Shown one piece after another: positions 25,767-33,756 of a stretch of 35,680 nucleotides of DNA. Numbering within the stretch: position 1 is the stretch's first letter; each line of letters begins with the position of its first letter. Under the pieces are notes generated by a model. It saw nothing but the letters and a program-made list of their open reading frames with translations, had not been told where the DNA came from and ran no database searches. The position numbers and the translations under genes are program-made. The stretch lies in NCBI GenBank assembly GCA_016840285.1, contig JAEOSR010000120.1:1-35680 (forward strand), written 5' to 3'. The stretch comes from Candidatus Hodarchaeota archaeon. Lineage in GTDB: Archaea > Asgardarchaeota > Heimdallarchaeia > Hodarchaeales > Hodarchaeaceae.

Positions 25767-25854
25767 ATTATCTCAACTCTATCAAAAGATTCTTTCAGCA
25801 TAAAAAAGAATATCTTCTGGGTATGAATATACTTATTAGGAGCAAATAATAGTC

Positions 25855-26547
25855 ATGGGTTTTTTTGAAATCTTTCTACTCTCATTTCTCGTTGCATTAT
25901 CAGGGGCAATGTCACCTGGTCCTCTACTTACCTATACAATCTATAAAGCGCTTCAATCAAAAACAAGAGCGTATTTAATTGGTATTCTCATCTGTATTGG
26001 TCATGCTATTTTAGAATTTATACTAATGCTAGTTTTACTCATCGGTTTGTCTCCTTTTATTACTGATCCATCCATGATTATCATAATTGGGTTATTAGGT
26101 GGCGGGATCCTGATATTTTTCGGTGTAAATCTCTTAAGAGATATTTGGTTGAAGAAAATTGATCTTACTATTTTGACACTGGAGAATGAGATCGCCATGG
26201 AGAATGAAAACACAAAAGAGAAAATCCTGCTTCAACAGCCCACTCTCGGAGGCATATTGGTTTCAATGTCGAACCCTTATTGGTGGATTTGGTGGGCGGT
26301 TATTGGGCTGAATTTTATGACTCAATTTTCAGTGGGTCTTTTGAACCTGGAATTTTGGAGCTTCTTTCTTGGACATGAACTAGGGGATTTCTTATGGTAC
26401 GTATCAATAGCAACAATTCTTGGTTTTACAAATAAGTTCTTAACGAAAAAGGTCTATCTTGGGATCATTATAATCTGTAGCTTATTTATGATAAGCTTTG
26501 GCTTATTCTTGGCAATTTCGCCGATTCTCACAGTCAGAGACGTATAA
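25855..26547 (+). CDS. LysE/RhtB-family amino-acid exporter
   Basis: A 230-residue membrane protein with six helices and the typical N-terminal motif of the family, SGAMSPGPLLTYTIYKALQ, followed by GILICIGHAILEF and, in the second half, NPYWWIWWAVIGL. LysE-type transporters export basic amino acids, threonine/homoserine or related metabolites by cation antiport. A longer charged loop (TLENEIAMENENTKEKIL) joins helices three and four. AGGAG lies about 13 bases upstream of ATG 25855. The divergent aminotransferase gene is a natural functional neighbour. The substrate is not predictable. Confidence 0.9.
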   Translation: MGFFEIFLLSFLVALSGAMSPGPLLTYTIYKALQSKTRAYLIGILICIGHAILEFILMLVLLIGLSPFITDPSMIIIIGLLGGGILIFFGVNLLRDIWLKKIDLTILTLENEIAMENENTKEKILLQQPTLGGILVSMSNPYWWIWWAVIGLNFMTQFSVGLLNLEFWSFFLGHELGDFLWYVSIATILGFTNKFLTKKVYLGIIIICSLFMISFGLFLAISPILTVRDV

Positions 26548-26644
26548 CATGAGTGCTGGATATAAAAAGTGGAAGGAAAATTAGATATTCTTCCTTTTCC
26601 GTTTGTAAATCAACACTGGTAGCACTCCCTTTTAATCCTGAGAT

Positions 26645-26830
26645 TTAATCATCTCTGATGTCAGAGGGGAAGTACTCAACAAGTGTGATTTCTTGTGTGA
26701 GGTTCATATCTCTCTTGGGAAGTTGAAGTGGATCAAAAGAATTCGTAATGGGTTGAATTTCATGATTTACTATCCAAGTAATCAACACAAGCGACAAGAA
26801 ACAAAGGGATAAAGATTTGTAGCAGTTCAT
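26645..26830 (-). CDS. Small single-helix membrane protein (doubtful)
   Basis: A 61-residue frame with an N-terminal hydrophobic segment (LSLCFLSLVLITWIV) and a polar C-terminal half with several acidic residues, so it could be a small membrane or secreted peptide. A TATA-like ATTATATTTC is centred about 18 bases before the ATG, as in leaderless archaeal transcripts, which is the main support. There is no known family. It lies between the converging-free LysE and APH genes, in a 448-base gap otherwise empty. Confidence 0.35.
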   Translation of the reverse strand: MNCYKSLSLCFLSLVLITWIVNHEIQPITNSFDPLQLPKRDMNLTQEITLVEYFPSDIRDD

Positions 26831-26995
26831 TGCATATAGTAAAGAAATATAATTCTGTTGTTTCTTAAAGGTAATGAAGTCACTGAAAGAGAATTAAGTT
26901 GATATAATTCGAAAGGGGACAAATAAATTTTTTTTCGCTAGTTAACCAGAATTAAATGTCAATGAACAGTTACAAGATTACTAAAGGTTTTACTA

Positions 26996-27940
26996 ATGAA
27001 TTTCTATGAGGAAAGTAATCCACCTGACATGCCATTATCACAAATAATGAATTTAATCAAACCATATTTTACTCAAATTAAGGAAGAAGAAGTAAAATTT
27101 CTCTATCATGGATCTTATAACGTGTACGAGATTAAAGAGAAGTTTATTTTTCGATTCCCAGATAAAGTGTTTTTTAATGAGAACGGACTTGATTTAATTC
27201 AACGAGAACAGAAAATATTAAAGTTAATCAGGGGAAATATTTCCTTACAAGTTCCTAAACCTCTTTACGTGTCTTCTGATCCTATTAATCCCTTTGTTGG
27301 TTATAAAAAGATTAATGGAATTTCATTATCCAGATGTTTTCATAATACCAATCTTGAGGATCAAAAAAACATCGCAAAACAACTAGGAAAGTTTCTCTCT
27401 GAACTCCATTCACTGAATGTTTACCAGAAAGTCTGTACTATTTGGAAAAGTGAACAAGGCTTTAACTCCTCCCAATATAAACGTTATTGGCAAGATTATT
27501 TTGAGAAAGTCAAGGAAAAGGCATACCCCCTATTATTGTCAAAACAAAAGCAATGGGTGTCTCAAATTTTTCTAAATTTTTTAGAAGATAAGAAGAACTT
27601 TGACTTTATTCCAATAGTAGCTCATCGGGATTTTGATATAACTAACATTATTGTTAATCCAGCAACATTTGAGGTAACAGGCATAATAGATTTTGAAGAA
27701 ACAGGGGTTTATGATCCAGCAGCAGACTTCTTATTCTACAATGAAGGTACTACTTTATTGAATCATTTGTTATCACATTATACTGGAACCAAAGATCGTA
27801 ATTTGCAGAACAGGATGAGATTTCTCTATTGTTGTTCTGGTTTAATATACATTCTAACTGGGTTAGACTATAATATTCCAAAAATGATAGACTATGGATT
27901 TCATTTACTAAGAGAACGAATTGAAAGATTTCCAAGCTAG
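26996..27940 (+). CDS. Aminoglycoside phosphotransferase (APH)-family kinase
   Basis: Small-molecule kinase of the APH/choline-kinase fold. The catalytic loop is HRDFDITNI with Asp212, and the metal-binding Asp232 lies in GIIDFEETGVYDPAADF. The N-lobe shows a nucleotide-binding loop (FLYHGSYNVYEI), an FRFP strand for the conserved lysine region, and REQKIL. The conserved Lys of the N-lobe is replaced by Arg in IFRFP, as happens in many APH relatives. At 314 residues it is typical. The phosphorylated substrate is unknown (aminoglycoside, homoserine, choline, sugar). It stands next to gamma-glutamyl enzymes but in the opposite direction. Confidence 0.88.
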   Translation: MNFYEESNPPDMPLSQIMNLIKPYFTQIKEEEVKFLYHGSYNVYEIKEKFIFRFPDKVFFNENGLDLIQREQKILKLIRGNISLQVPKPLYVSSDPINPFVGYKKINGISLSRCFHNTNLEDQKNIAKQLGKFLSELHSLNVYQKVCTIWKSEQGFNSSQYKRYWQDYFEKVKEKAYPLLLSKQKQWVSQIFLNFLEDKKNFDFIPIVAHRDFDITNIIVNPATFEVTGIIDFEETGVYDPAADFLFYNEGTTLLNHLLSHYTGTKDRNLQNRMRFLYCCSGLIYILTGLDYNIPKMIDYGFHLLRERIERFPS

Positions 27941-27972
27941 ATTGAAAGTTTTCAAAGAAGACAGATCATCAT

Positions 27973-28881
27973 CTATAACTTGTGGAAAAATTCCCCCTCA
28001 AAAGTAAGATGAACAAGTGTTTTATTTTCTATCGGATCTATCTCCCACTTAGAAGTATCATGCTTGTTCCCAAATTTATCAACAATTGTAGATGAGCATA
28101 TTACCCGAAATCCCTCTCGTTTTCCAATAAACAACCGATAATAGGGCATAAGGCTGTCTGATTGATCACTTAAAGCAGAACAGATGATTAGTTGCGGTTG
28201 ACTACCAATTACTTCAGCCATTATGAGTTGCATTTGGTAATTTGTGTATTCATCCTTATGTTTATCAATTATTTCTTGTAAAATTGGAATCCAGAATTCT
28301 TCAATACTGTTATTGCTAGAGTAATTTCTTTCTTTTAGTTTTTGCCATATGTACCAGCTTAAAATCTGAGTATCAGAGAAATTTCTGACTTGAATCGGGA
28401 TTGACCGTGATTCAGCCTCTAAAATGTCATTGAGAATTTTCGTGCTAAGAGTCCCATTATGACTGAGAAAAACCTTTATTGAACTCTTATCATCATGAAT
28501 TAGCAATGGTTGTACTTGTTGGAAGGTTACAGGCATATTAACACTTGCCCTTCTTGCATGAGCTATTAGGATTTGGTGAGAGGATTTTAGGAAAGGAGAT
28601 CCCAAGATCGATTGAACTAAAGTGTTTTTTCTGTAGGAGAATGCAGGTTCAAGATCTTGGTTTTTGTGTTCCCATTTTAATTTACAAGCATCATCAGTAC
28701 CAAGTGTCACAACACCCCATCCATCTTTATGAACACAATTCCCTTTCGGAATGCCGTACACTTGGTTTAAATAGTGATCATTCTTAGTAGAATTCAACCA
28801 AGCAATAAACCAGTCTTTCAGTAAATGTCTATAGGTTTTTTTCTGTTCCTGTTGTGCCCAAAGAGCCAATAAACGACACAT
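27973..28881 (-). CDS. Class II glutamine amidotransferase-like hydrolase
   Basis: Ntn-type hydrolase with the N-terminal nucleophile Cys2 exposed after Met removal (MCRLLALW). HKDGWGVVTLG (residues about 51-61), AHARRAS and LSHNGTL are the conserved substrate-pocket motifs of GATase_6/YafJ-like proteins. There is no synthase domain, so it may act as a stand-alone amidase on gamma-glutamyl compounds, as EgtC does in ergothioneine synthesis. GAGGA precedes the ATG by about eight bases. The 302 residues exceed YafJ by about 50. Upstream lies a 425-base spacer with hairpins, then the cyclotransferase and gamma-glutamyl ligase in the same direction. Confidence 0.85.
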   Translation of the reverse strand: MCRLLALWAQQEQKKTYRHLLKDWFIAWLNSTKNDHYLNQVYGIPKGNCVHKDGWGVVTLGTDDACKLKWEHKNQDLEPAFSYRKNTLVQSILGSPFLKSSHQILIAHARRASVNMPVTFQQVQPLLIHDDKSSIKVFLSHNGTLSTKILNDILEAESRSIPIQVRNFSDTQILSWYIWQKLKERNYSSNNSIEEFWIPILQEIIDKHKDEYTNYQMQLIMAEVIGSQPQLIICSALSDQSDSLMPYYRLFIGKREGFRVICSSTIVDKFGNKHDTSKWEIDPIENKTLVHLTFEGEFFHKL

Positions 28882-28985
28882 TGTTTATTCCTCACTAGGT
28901 TATCACAAACACTATCAAATATAGTCATTTGTATTCACATGAGGTCATCAACTAGCTCGTTACCATTGCTAGCCTCCATCGTGTC

Positions 28986-29029
28986 GGATGTAACCCTACA
29001 TCCTCTATCCTGTCCATTTGTCAGACAAA
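28986..29029. repeat. Two adjacent short hairpins in a GC-richer spacer
   Basis: GGATGTA (28986-28992) pairs exactly with TACATCC (28997-29003) over a 4-base loop, and TTTGTC-A-GACAAA (29017-29029) is a perfect palindrome around one base. They lie 105-148 bases upstream of the amidotransferase start (minus strand) and just before the plus-strand receiver-like fragment. They may be leader or regulator sites. Confidence 0.45.
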
Positions 29030-29042
29030 CCTTCAGGAGTGC

Positions 29043-29261
29043 GTGTTTATGACTCTACTGTCAATCATGACTTCCAGTGATTCGGTTGATATGTCTAGCC
29101 CAAAATTGTCTGCTTGCCTGACCATTTCCCGTGGCTATTGGGACGAATGCGAAAAGCTAGGTCTTTCACCCGTTGGTACTAGACCCGTCTTAGTCATAGA
29201 TTCTAACGATTTATTATCCGATTTACTCTTAAAAATGTTTTCATTTAGAGGATTTAATTAA
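29043..29261 (+). pseudogene. Possible receiver-domain remnant
   Basis: A 72-codon frame opening at GTG 29043 (or ATG 29049). Its last part, RPVLVIDSNDLLSDLLLKMF followed by SFRGF, follows the first strand and first helix of response-regulator receiver domains (VLVVDD...LL..LL...GF), but the second acidic residue is Ser and the frame stops where the second strand should begin. The sequence is richer in GC than its neighbours. I read it as a truncated receiver gene or a short peptide; the evidence is only local pattern. Confidence 0.3.
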
Positions 29262-29306
29262 TCTACGGTTATTATTTGAAAAGAAATTTTAAATATTGAA
29301 CATATC

Positions 29307-29672
29307 TTATTCATAATACTTTTCTATAAGACCTTTAGAAGGATAGTAAGTAAAAGAAGCAAATTTCATTCCCTCTGGAATTGTTTCTACTTTCACAAGG
29401 ATTCTGTGATATAAAGAACCCTCTCCTTCAATTAAATCAATCTCTGACCAATGAGCTCGCGTTAACTGGAAGTAAATCTCCCCTGTAACATTTGACTCTT
29501 TATCTTGGATAATAAATGGAAATCCCAGTTCTGGAGGAGCGACCTTTCGATATCCTGGTAGGATGGCTTTTTTAAATTCCAATCCATGAAGAAGATAATT
29601 CCGTGAATAGCCAGATTGCAAGGTTCCATATGTGAATAATCGGTCACACTTCTTATCAGTAGTCTCTGTCAT
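29307..29672 (-). CDS. Gamma-glutamylcyclotransferase-like protein (AIG2/GGCT fold)
   Basis: Releases 5-oxoproline from gamma-glutamyl amines or peptides. The family motif FTYGTLQSG lies near the N-terminus, the catalytic Glu is expected in EIDLIEGEGSLYHR, and GFPFIIQDKESNVTGEIYFQL is the central strand pair. The length, about 120 residues from ATG 29672, matches the family; a GTG at 29726 would add 18 residues and overlap the upstream ligase gene by 17 bases, while ATG 29672 starts 37 bases after that gene's stop. The frame continuity and short gap with the gamma-glutamyl ligase show a two-gene unit. Which gamma-glutamyl compound it acts on is unknown. Confidence 0.9.
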   Translation of the reverse strand: MTETTDKKCDRLFTYGTLQSGYSRNYLLHGLEFKKAILPGYRKVAPPELGFPFIIQDKESNVTGEIYFQLTRAHWSEIDLIEGEGSLYHRILVKVETIPEGMKFASFTYYPSKGLIEKYYE

Positions 29673-29709
29673 TTCCCTGCATGTCTCCTGACACAGTTCG
29701 TTTCTATTG

Positions 29710-31152
29710 TTAGAATCTGAAACCACCGAAACTTCGAGATAAGTAATCGGATCGACTCAATGCAACAAGAATTCGGTCTTTATTATCTAATGGGATTTTT
29801 ATTCCTTGGACATCAAGGATATTAGATAATTTAATTCCTTGGAAATTAGTGACAATATTATCTTCCTCTTGATAAGTGAGCTTATAATCTACGGATAACT
29901 TTCCTTGAACCTGAGTTCCACGAGAGACACCATATTTTTTCCCTCGTGGACCAGTGATTGTCCGTGATTTATTCAATTGTACTACTGCATAAACTTTTCC
30001 CTGTTGCCGGAGTTCTTCGATTTTTCGTGTGGTAAATTCTACTTCTAATTCACCCTGTCGAAATTCAGTCTTGATTTTGGGAAGTTTTTGAATCTTGACT
30101 CCTAGCATTTCTTGATATTTTTCTGTTTCATTTACCCAACGAGTTACACTTTCTTGTAATGATACCTCTTGTGACCCATCACGTATGAAGTGGGCATTAA
30201 CACCATTAAAAATCGCCCGTTCAACATTTGCTGTATGATTAGGGTCAAGAATGATTTCTCCTGTTGTATAAAGGCAAATCGCATGTAAGGCCGAGACACA
30301 GCATAGATAAACAAGATCAAGGAGATACTCAAGATCCTGTTGTACATCAAAAATTCTCACCTCAACCCGATTAGTTGTTAAAGAGGAATCTTCATCTTCA
30401 CCTATATTTGTTAATGGTCCTCTAGGTGTAATATCTACAAGCCTCTCGCCTCTAGGATTAGTTATAACTTTTTTCACGTTCTCTCCTGCTATACGTAAGG
30501 TGTATCGCATTCTACCGTAGTACTGCATCGGAATTAACGCAGCATTTCGTTTTGGAATCTGAATTTGAGACGAACCATTTAGCTTGAGAACAGTCGAATT
30601 ACTAATTCGATTACTAGCCACATTCGTCTTAGATCCTTGTAGTATTGGAGTGTTTGCAGATAACGCAATTAATTCAGGAAGATAATTCCAAAGATAGTTA
30701 TGGACTGCAGCTAGCTCTTCCGCACTCATGAATCCCCCTGTTTGGGCTGAAACATTAATATGGGTTCCACTCATAGGATGAGGATCGCTCTGTATCGGGT
30801 GCATACTTTGAGAGAATATTCGATACCCTAATTGCGTTGCTGCATCAGAAAGGAGTATTCTGCCAGCTTTCATCGCTTCTGCAATATCTTTAGGTGGAAG
30901 TGGAAGAGTGACATATTCAATTTGACTGGGTGAAGGCTCAGCATCCAATCCGCGAATTTTGAGCTGAAGAAAATCTAATCGTCTGGAATCCCGTTCTAGA
31001 ATTTCAGCAGCTCGCACCATCAATTCATCGGCTGCATTTACTAATGTACCGTCTCTATCTATAATTAAAAACTCTTCTTCAATTCCACAGAGGACATTGT
31101 AATTCTGGCATGGATCTTCGGTTAATTCCTTCTTTTTCCTCTGGCGAAGCAT
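29710..31152 (-). CDS. GCS2-family gamma-glutamyl ligase (glutamate-cysteine ligase-like)
   Basis: ATP-dependent carboxylate-amine ligase of the GCS2/YbdK group. GIEEEFLIIDRDGTLVNAAD is the glutamate/metal-binding N-terminal motif, MSGTHINVSA the second conserved strand, and TPRGPLTNIGEDEDSSL, NRVEVRIFD and ASNRISNST further parts of the active site. The 480 residues exceed typical YbdK (about 370) by a C-terminal extension of about 110 with RTITGPRGKKYGVSRG, whose role I cannot read. The enzyme joins glutamate through its gamma-carboxyl to cysteine or another amine. It sits 67 bases downstream of the Fe-S/FAD operon, in the same direction, and directly upstream of the cyclotransferase. Confidence 0.88.
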   Translation of the reverse strand: MLRQRKKKELTEDPCQNYNVLCGIEEEFLIIDRDGTLVNAADELMVRAAEILERDSRRLDFLQLKIRGLDAEPSPSQIEYVTLPLPPKDIAEAMKAGRILLSDAATQLGYRIFSQSMHPIQSDPHPMSGTHINVSAQTGGFMSAEELAAVHNYLWNYLPELIALSANTPILQGSKTNVASNRISNSTVLKLNGSSQIQIPKRNAALIPMQYYGRMRYTLRIAGENVKKVITNPRGERLVDITPRGPLTNIGEDEDSSLTTNRVEVRIFDVQQDLEYLLDLVYLCCVSALHAICLYTTGEIILDPNHTANVERAIFNGVNAHFIRDGSQEVSLQESVTRWVNETEKYQEMLGVKIQKLPKIKTEFRQGELEVEFTTRKIEELRQQGKVYAVVQLNKSRTITGPRGKKYGVSRGTQVQGKLSVDYKLTYQEEDNIVTNFQGIKLSNILDVQGIKIPLDNKDRILVALSRSDYLSRSFGGFRF

Positions 31153-31219
31153 GATAAATCACGTTTGACTAAACTCATCTAGAAATATATTAGTTATTTC
31201 TTATAATCCTTGGAGTATG

Positions 31220-32380
31220 CTATCTATTTTTGATTGATTCTATCACGAGTTCGGAAATATCTTTTATGGCTAGTTTGTTCTCTAATCCTTCAGTTTTTAT
31301 TGCTTCATCAAGCATACAATAGCAACTCGGACAGGATACAATCAGTTGTTCAGCTCCTGTTTCGTAGGCTTCTCTCACTCTAATCCTACTAGGACTATCT
31401 GGTGATCTTCCTAAAAGATCAAAAACGAAATTTCCACTTCCACCACCACAACAGAAAGAATTTTCTCGAGTTCTCTCCATTTCAATGAGTTCAATCCCTG
31501 GGATACTCTTTATTATCTCTCTTGGAGTATCATAAATTTTGTTATACCTTCCTAGGAAACAAGGATCATGGAAAGTTACCTTGGTGTCGAGTGCAGATAA
31601 CTTTATGTTTCCGTTGTTGATTATTTCCGAGAAAACCTGGGTATAGTGGTATACGTCAATTTCCCCAAGATTCCCATATTTATTTTTCATGGCATTATAG
31701 GCATGAGGTGAAAGAGTAATAATTTTTTTTACCTCAAGTTCCTTATATTTCTCGACATTTCTATCTGCTAACTCTCGGAATAATCCTTTTTCTCCCGTGA
31801 ACAAAACTTCATTACCATCACAATCCTCATCGGAGCCAAGAATTCCAAAAGAAATACCTGATGTTCGTAAAAAATCAGCGACAGATGTAGCCATTCTCTG
31901 ACCTTGTTTTTCGTAAGAACCAGCGCACCCAACATAGAAAAGATAATCATTGTCAGGAGCGTATCGGGCTATTCCTTCAGCCCAAGTATCTCTTTCATTT
32001 CTTGGCATTCCCCAAGGATTACCATATTTATAGATGTTATCTAAGAATTCACTAACGGGGTGTGGGATTAATCCCTTTTCCACCATGTCACTTCTTGCAC
32101 CAACTATCCAATCAACGATATCATCACTAAATCGCATAGGACACTGTTCAACACAATTTTTGCATGCAGCACATGAAAATACAATATTGGCTAGATGTTC
32201 TGACCACTCAATTTCCCCTTTCGACCATGCCCAAATAAGCCATAATCTTCCCCCTGTAGAGTATGATTCAAATCGGAATCTATTGTATGATGGGCAGTTA
32301 AAATCAGAATATTTACTGGAAAATTTACAGTAACCACATTTGAAGCATCTATGGATTTGATCAGCGTAATCGTACATCAT
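31220..32380 (-). CDS. CCG-domain Fe-S oxidoreductase subunit (HdrD/GlcF-like)
   Basis: Electron-transfer protein with two N-terminal [4Fe-4S] motifs (CFKCGYC with a following FNCPSY, and CAACKNCVEQCP) and two CCG-type domains. The second is well formed (HDPCFLGRYN, CCGGGSGN, CPSCYCML); the first is degenerate (GCAGSYEKQG, lacking a CCG). This resembles HdrD, GlcF or LutA subunits that accept electrons from an FAD oxidase. ATGATG at 32380/32377 overlaps the FAD-oxidase stop by four bases (ATGA), so translation is coupled. It probably hands electrons to a membrane quinone, a ferredoxin or a disulfide; the acceptor is not shown. Confidence 0.93.
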   Translation of the reverse strand: MMYDYADQIHRCFKCGYCKFSSKYSDFNCPSYNRFRFESYSTGGRLWLIWAWSKGEIEWSEHLANIVFSCAACKNCVEQCPMRFSDDIVDWIVGARSDMVEKGLIPHPVSEFLDNIYKYGNPWGMPRNERDTWAEGIARYAPDNDYLFYVGCAGSYEKQGQRMATSVADFLRTSGISFGILGSDEDCDGNEVLFTGEKGLFRELADRNVEKYKELEVKKIITLSPHAYNAMKNKYGNLGEIDVYHYTQVFSEIINNGNIKLSALDTKVTFHDPCFLGRYNKIYDTPREIIKSIPGIELIEMERTRENSFCCGGGSGNFVFDLLGRSPDSPSRIRVREAYETGAEQLIVSCPSCYCMLDEAIKTEGLENKLAIKDISELVIESIKNR

Positions 32381-33756
32381 TCATCCTCCCAATTTCCTGG
32401 GTTCATGATTCCATTAGGATCAAGAACTTTCTTAATCCGCTGCATCAGTTCAAGTGTATTTTTGTCCATCCGTTCCATGATCATTCTCTGGGCAGGAGCC
32501 TCAGGCTTCCAAGGTACGCCTCCAATGTCCAAACTTGCTACATTTGTATCATGCAACGCATTTTTCGTTCTTTCAATATTTTCTGGATCAGCACGATTGA
32601 AGGGGTAACCAAAAGAAAACATCATGCAGTGACTTCTACCAATGACCCGACCAGCGTTACCAAAAGTAATGCCATACTTGTTTGTTATTTCAAGTAATTT
32701 CCCGAACGCTTCTGGGAACTTTTCTACAGGAATAATAGGGCCACAATATTCAAAACCTCCTCCTTTCTTTACATCCGCAAATCTTGTTGTACTACTGGTG
32801 GGCATCTCCAATAAGTCTTGTTTTATATCTGGGGTCATTGTCATGAATCCCCCTTCTTTGCTATCAATATGGCAGCGGAGAGCATCCCAAATCATCTTTC
32901 TTTTGAATTCTAACTCATCTTTTGAATCACCTGTCAAAAGAATTCCTATCATTATGATATCTTTGAAAACGGGAGGATAAGGTTGAGCACCGGTGAAAAT
33001 ATCTTCACTCATTTCAGTATGAGTCACTCTATGGATCACATCTGGAACTAAGTCTGGATCTTGTACCATGAAGACTTCTATGTCTCTCAACTTCTTATTA
33101 GGATAAAGCTTTAGTCCCATTTTGGTGATAACTCCTGTTGTACCAAACCAACCTAAGAATAATCCTGCTAAATCAGGTAAAGGGGCAAGTGAAAACCAAT
33201 AGGGACTAATAGAACCAGAACCAATCTTACACACTTCTCCAGTTGGTAATACAACCTCCAATCCCGTAACCATATCTGAATTAAATCCATATTGCTGAGT
33301 CAAACGACCCTGTCCATGAATTACGATATTTCCAACAACTGTTGCAGAAGGGGGGGCATCAGGTATCGAAAAACGTAACGAGGGGTGAAACTTTTCTAGA
33401 TAAGCCTTTAATTTTCCAGTCGTTAACCCAGCTTCAAATACGACGTATCTGCTTTCTTCATTAACCTCTAATACCTGATCCATTCTTCTTAAATCCATTG
33501 CAATCCCACCATGGTGAGGGATTACCAGACCAGATAAGCTCAATGCACCTCCCACTGGAACTATAGGTAGTTTTTCCGTGTTCGCGAGTTTGACTATACC
33601 CTGTACCTCTTCTGTTGTTTTAGGCATCACAACATAATCTGGTTCGTGAGGTTCCATCATTCCTGGATCTTGAGAGTAGATGTAAAGCTCCTCTTTCTGG
33701 TTTGATACATACTCCTCATCTAAGATTTCCGTCAGAGATTTGTATATGGATTGCAT
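32377..33756 (-). CDS. FAD-linked oxidase (GlcD/VAO family)
   Basis: FAD-dependent dehydrogenase of the PCMH/VAO fold: an FAD-binding domain with PIVPVGGALSLSG, GIAMDLRRMDQVLEVNEE, and the SATVVGNIVIHGQGRLTQQYG loop, then FGTTGVITKMGLKLYP; the C-terminal domain ends with RIKKVLDPNGIMNPGNWE, the usual tail of GlcD/D-lactate dehydrogenases. The substrate-domain segment GGVPWKPEAPAQR recalls 4-cresol/vanillyl alcohol oxidase relatives, so the substrate could be a 2-hydroxyacid or an aromatic alcohol. The 459 residues are standard. It is flanked by two CCG Fe-S proteins and overlaps both (one base upstream, four downstream). Confidence 0.93.
   Translation of the reverse strand: MQSIYKSLTEILDEEYVSNQKEELYIYSQDPGMMEPHEPDYVVMPKTTEEVQGIVKLANTEKLPIVPVGGALSLSGLVIPHHGGIAMDLRRMDQVLEVNEESRYVVFEAGLTTGKLKAYLEKFHPSLRFSIPDAPPSATVVGNIVIHGQGRLTQQYGFNSDMVTGLEVVLPTGEVCKIGSGSISPYWFSLAPLPDLAGLFLGWFGTTGVITKMGLKLYPNKKLRDIEVFMVQDPDLVPDVIHRVTHTEMSEDIFTGAQPYPPVFKDIIMIGILLTGDSKDELEFKRKMIWDALRCHIDSKEGGFMTMTPDIKQDLLEMPTSSTTRFADVKKGGGFEYCGPIIPVEKFPEAFGKLLEITNKYGITFGNAGRVIGRSHCMMFSFGYPFNRADPENIERTKNALHDTNVASLDIGGVPWKPEAPAQRMIMERMDKNTLELMQRIKKVLDPNGIMNPGNWEDE

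Noticed and set aside
26996..27940. APH-family gene as an antibiotic-resistance determinant
   Set aside because: No mobile-element context and normal local composition; the family phosphorylates many metabolites, so a resistance role is not supported.
32034..32980. Several plus-strand frames across the Fe-S/FAD operon
   Set aside because: They are antisense to genes with complete cofactor motifs and have no recognisable domain.
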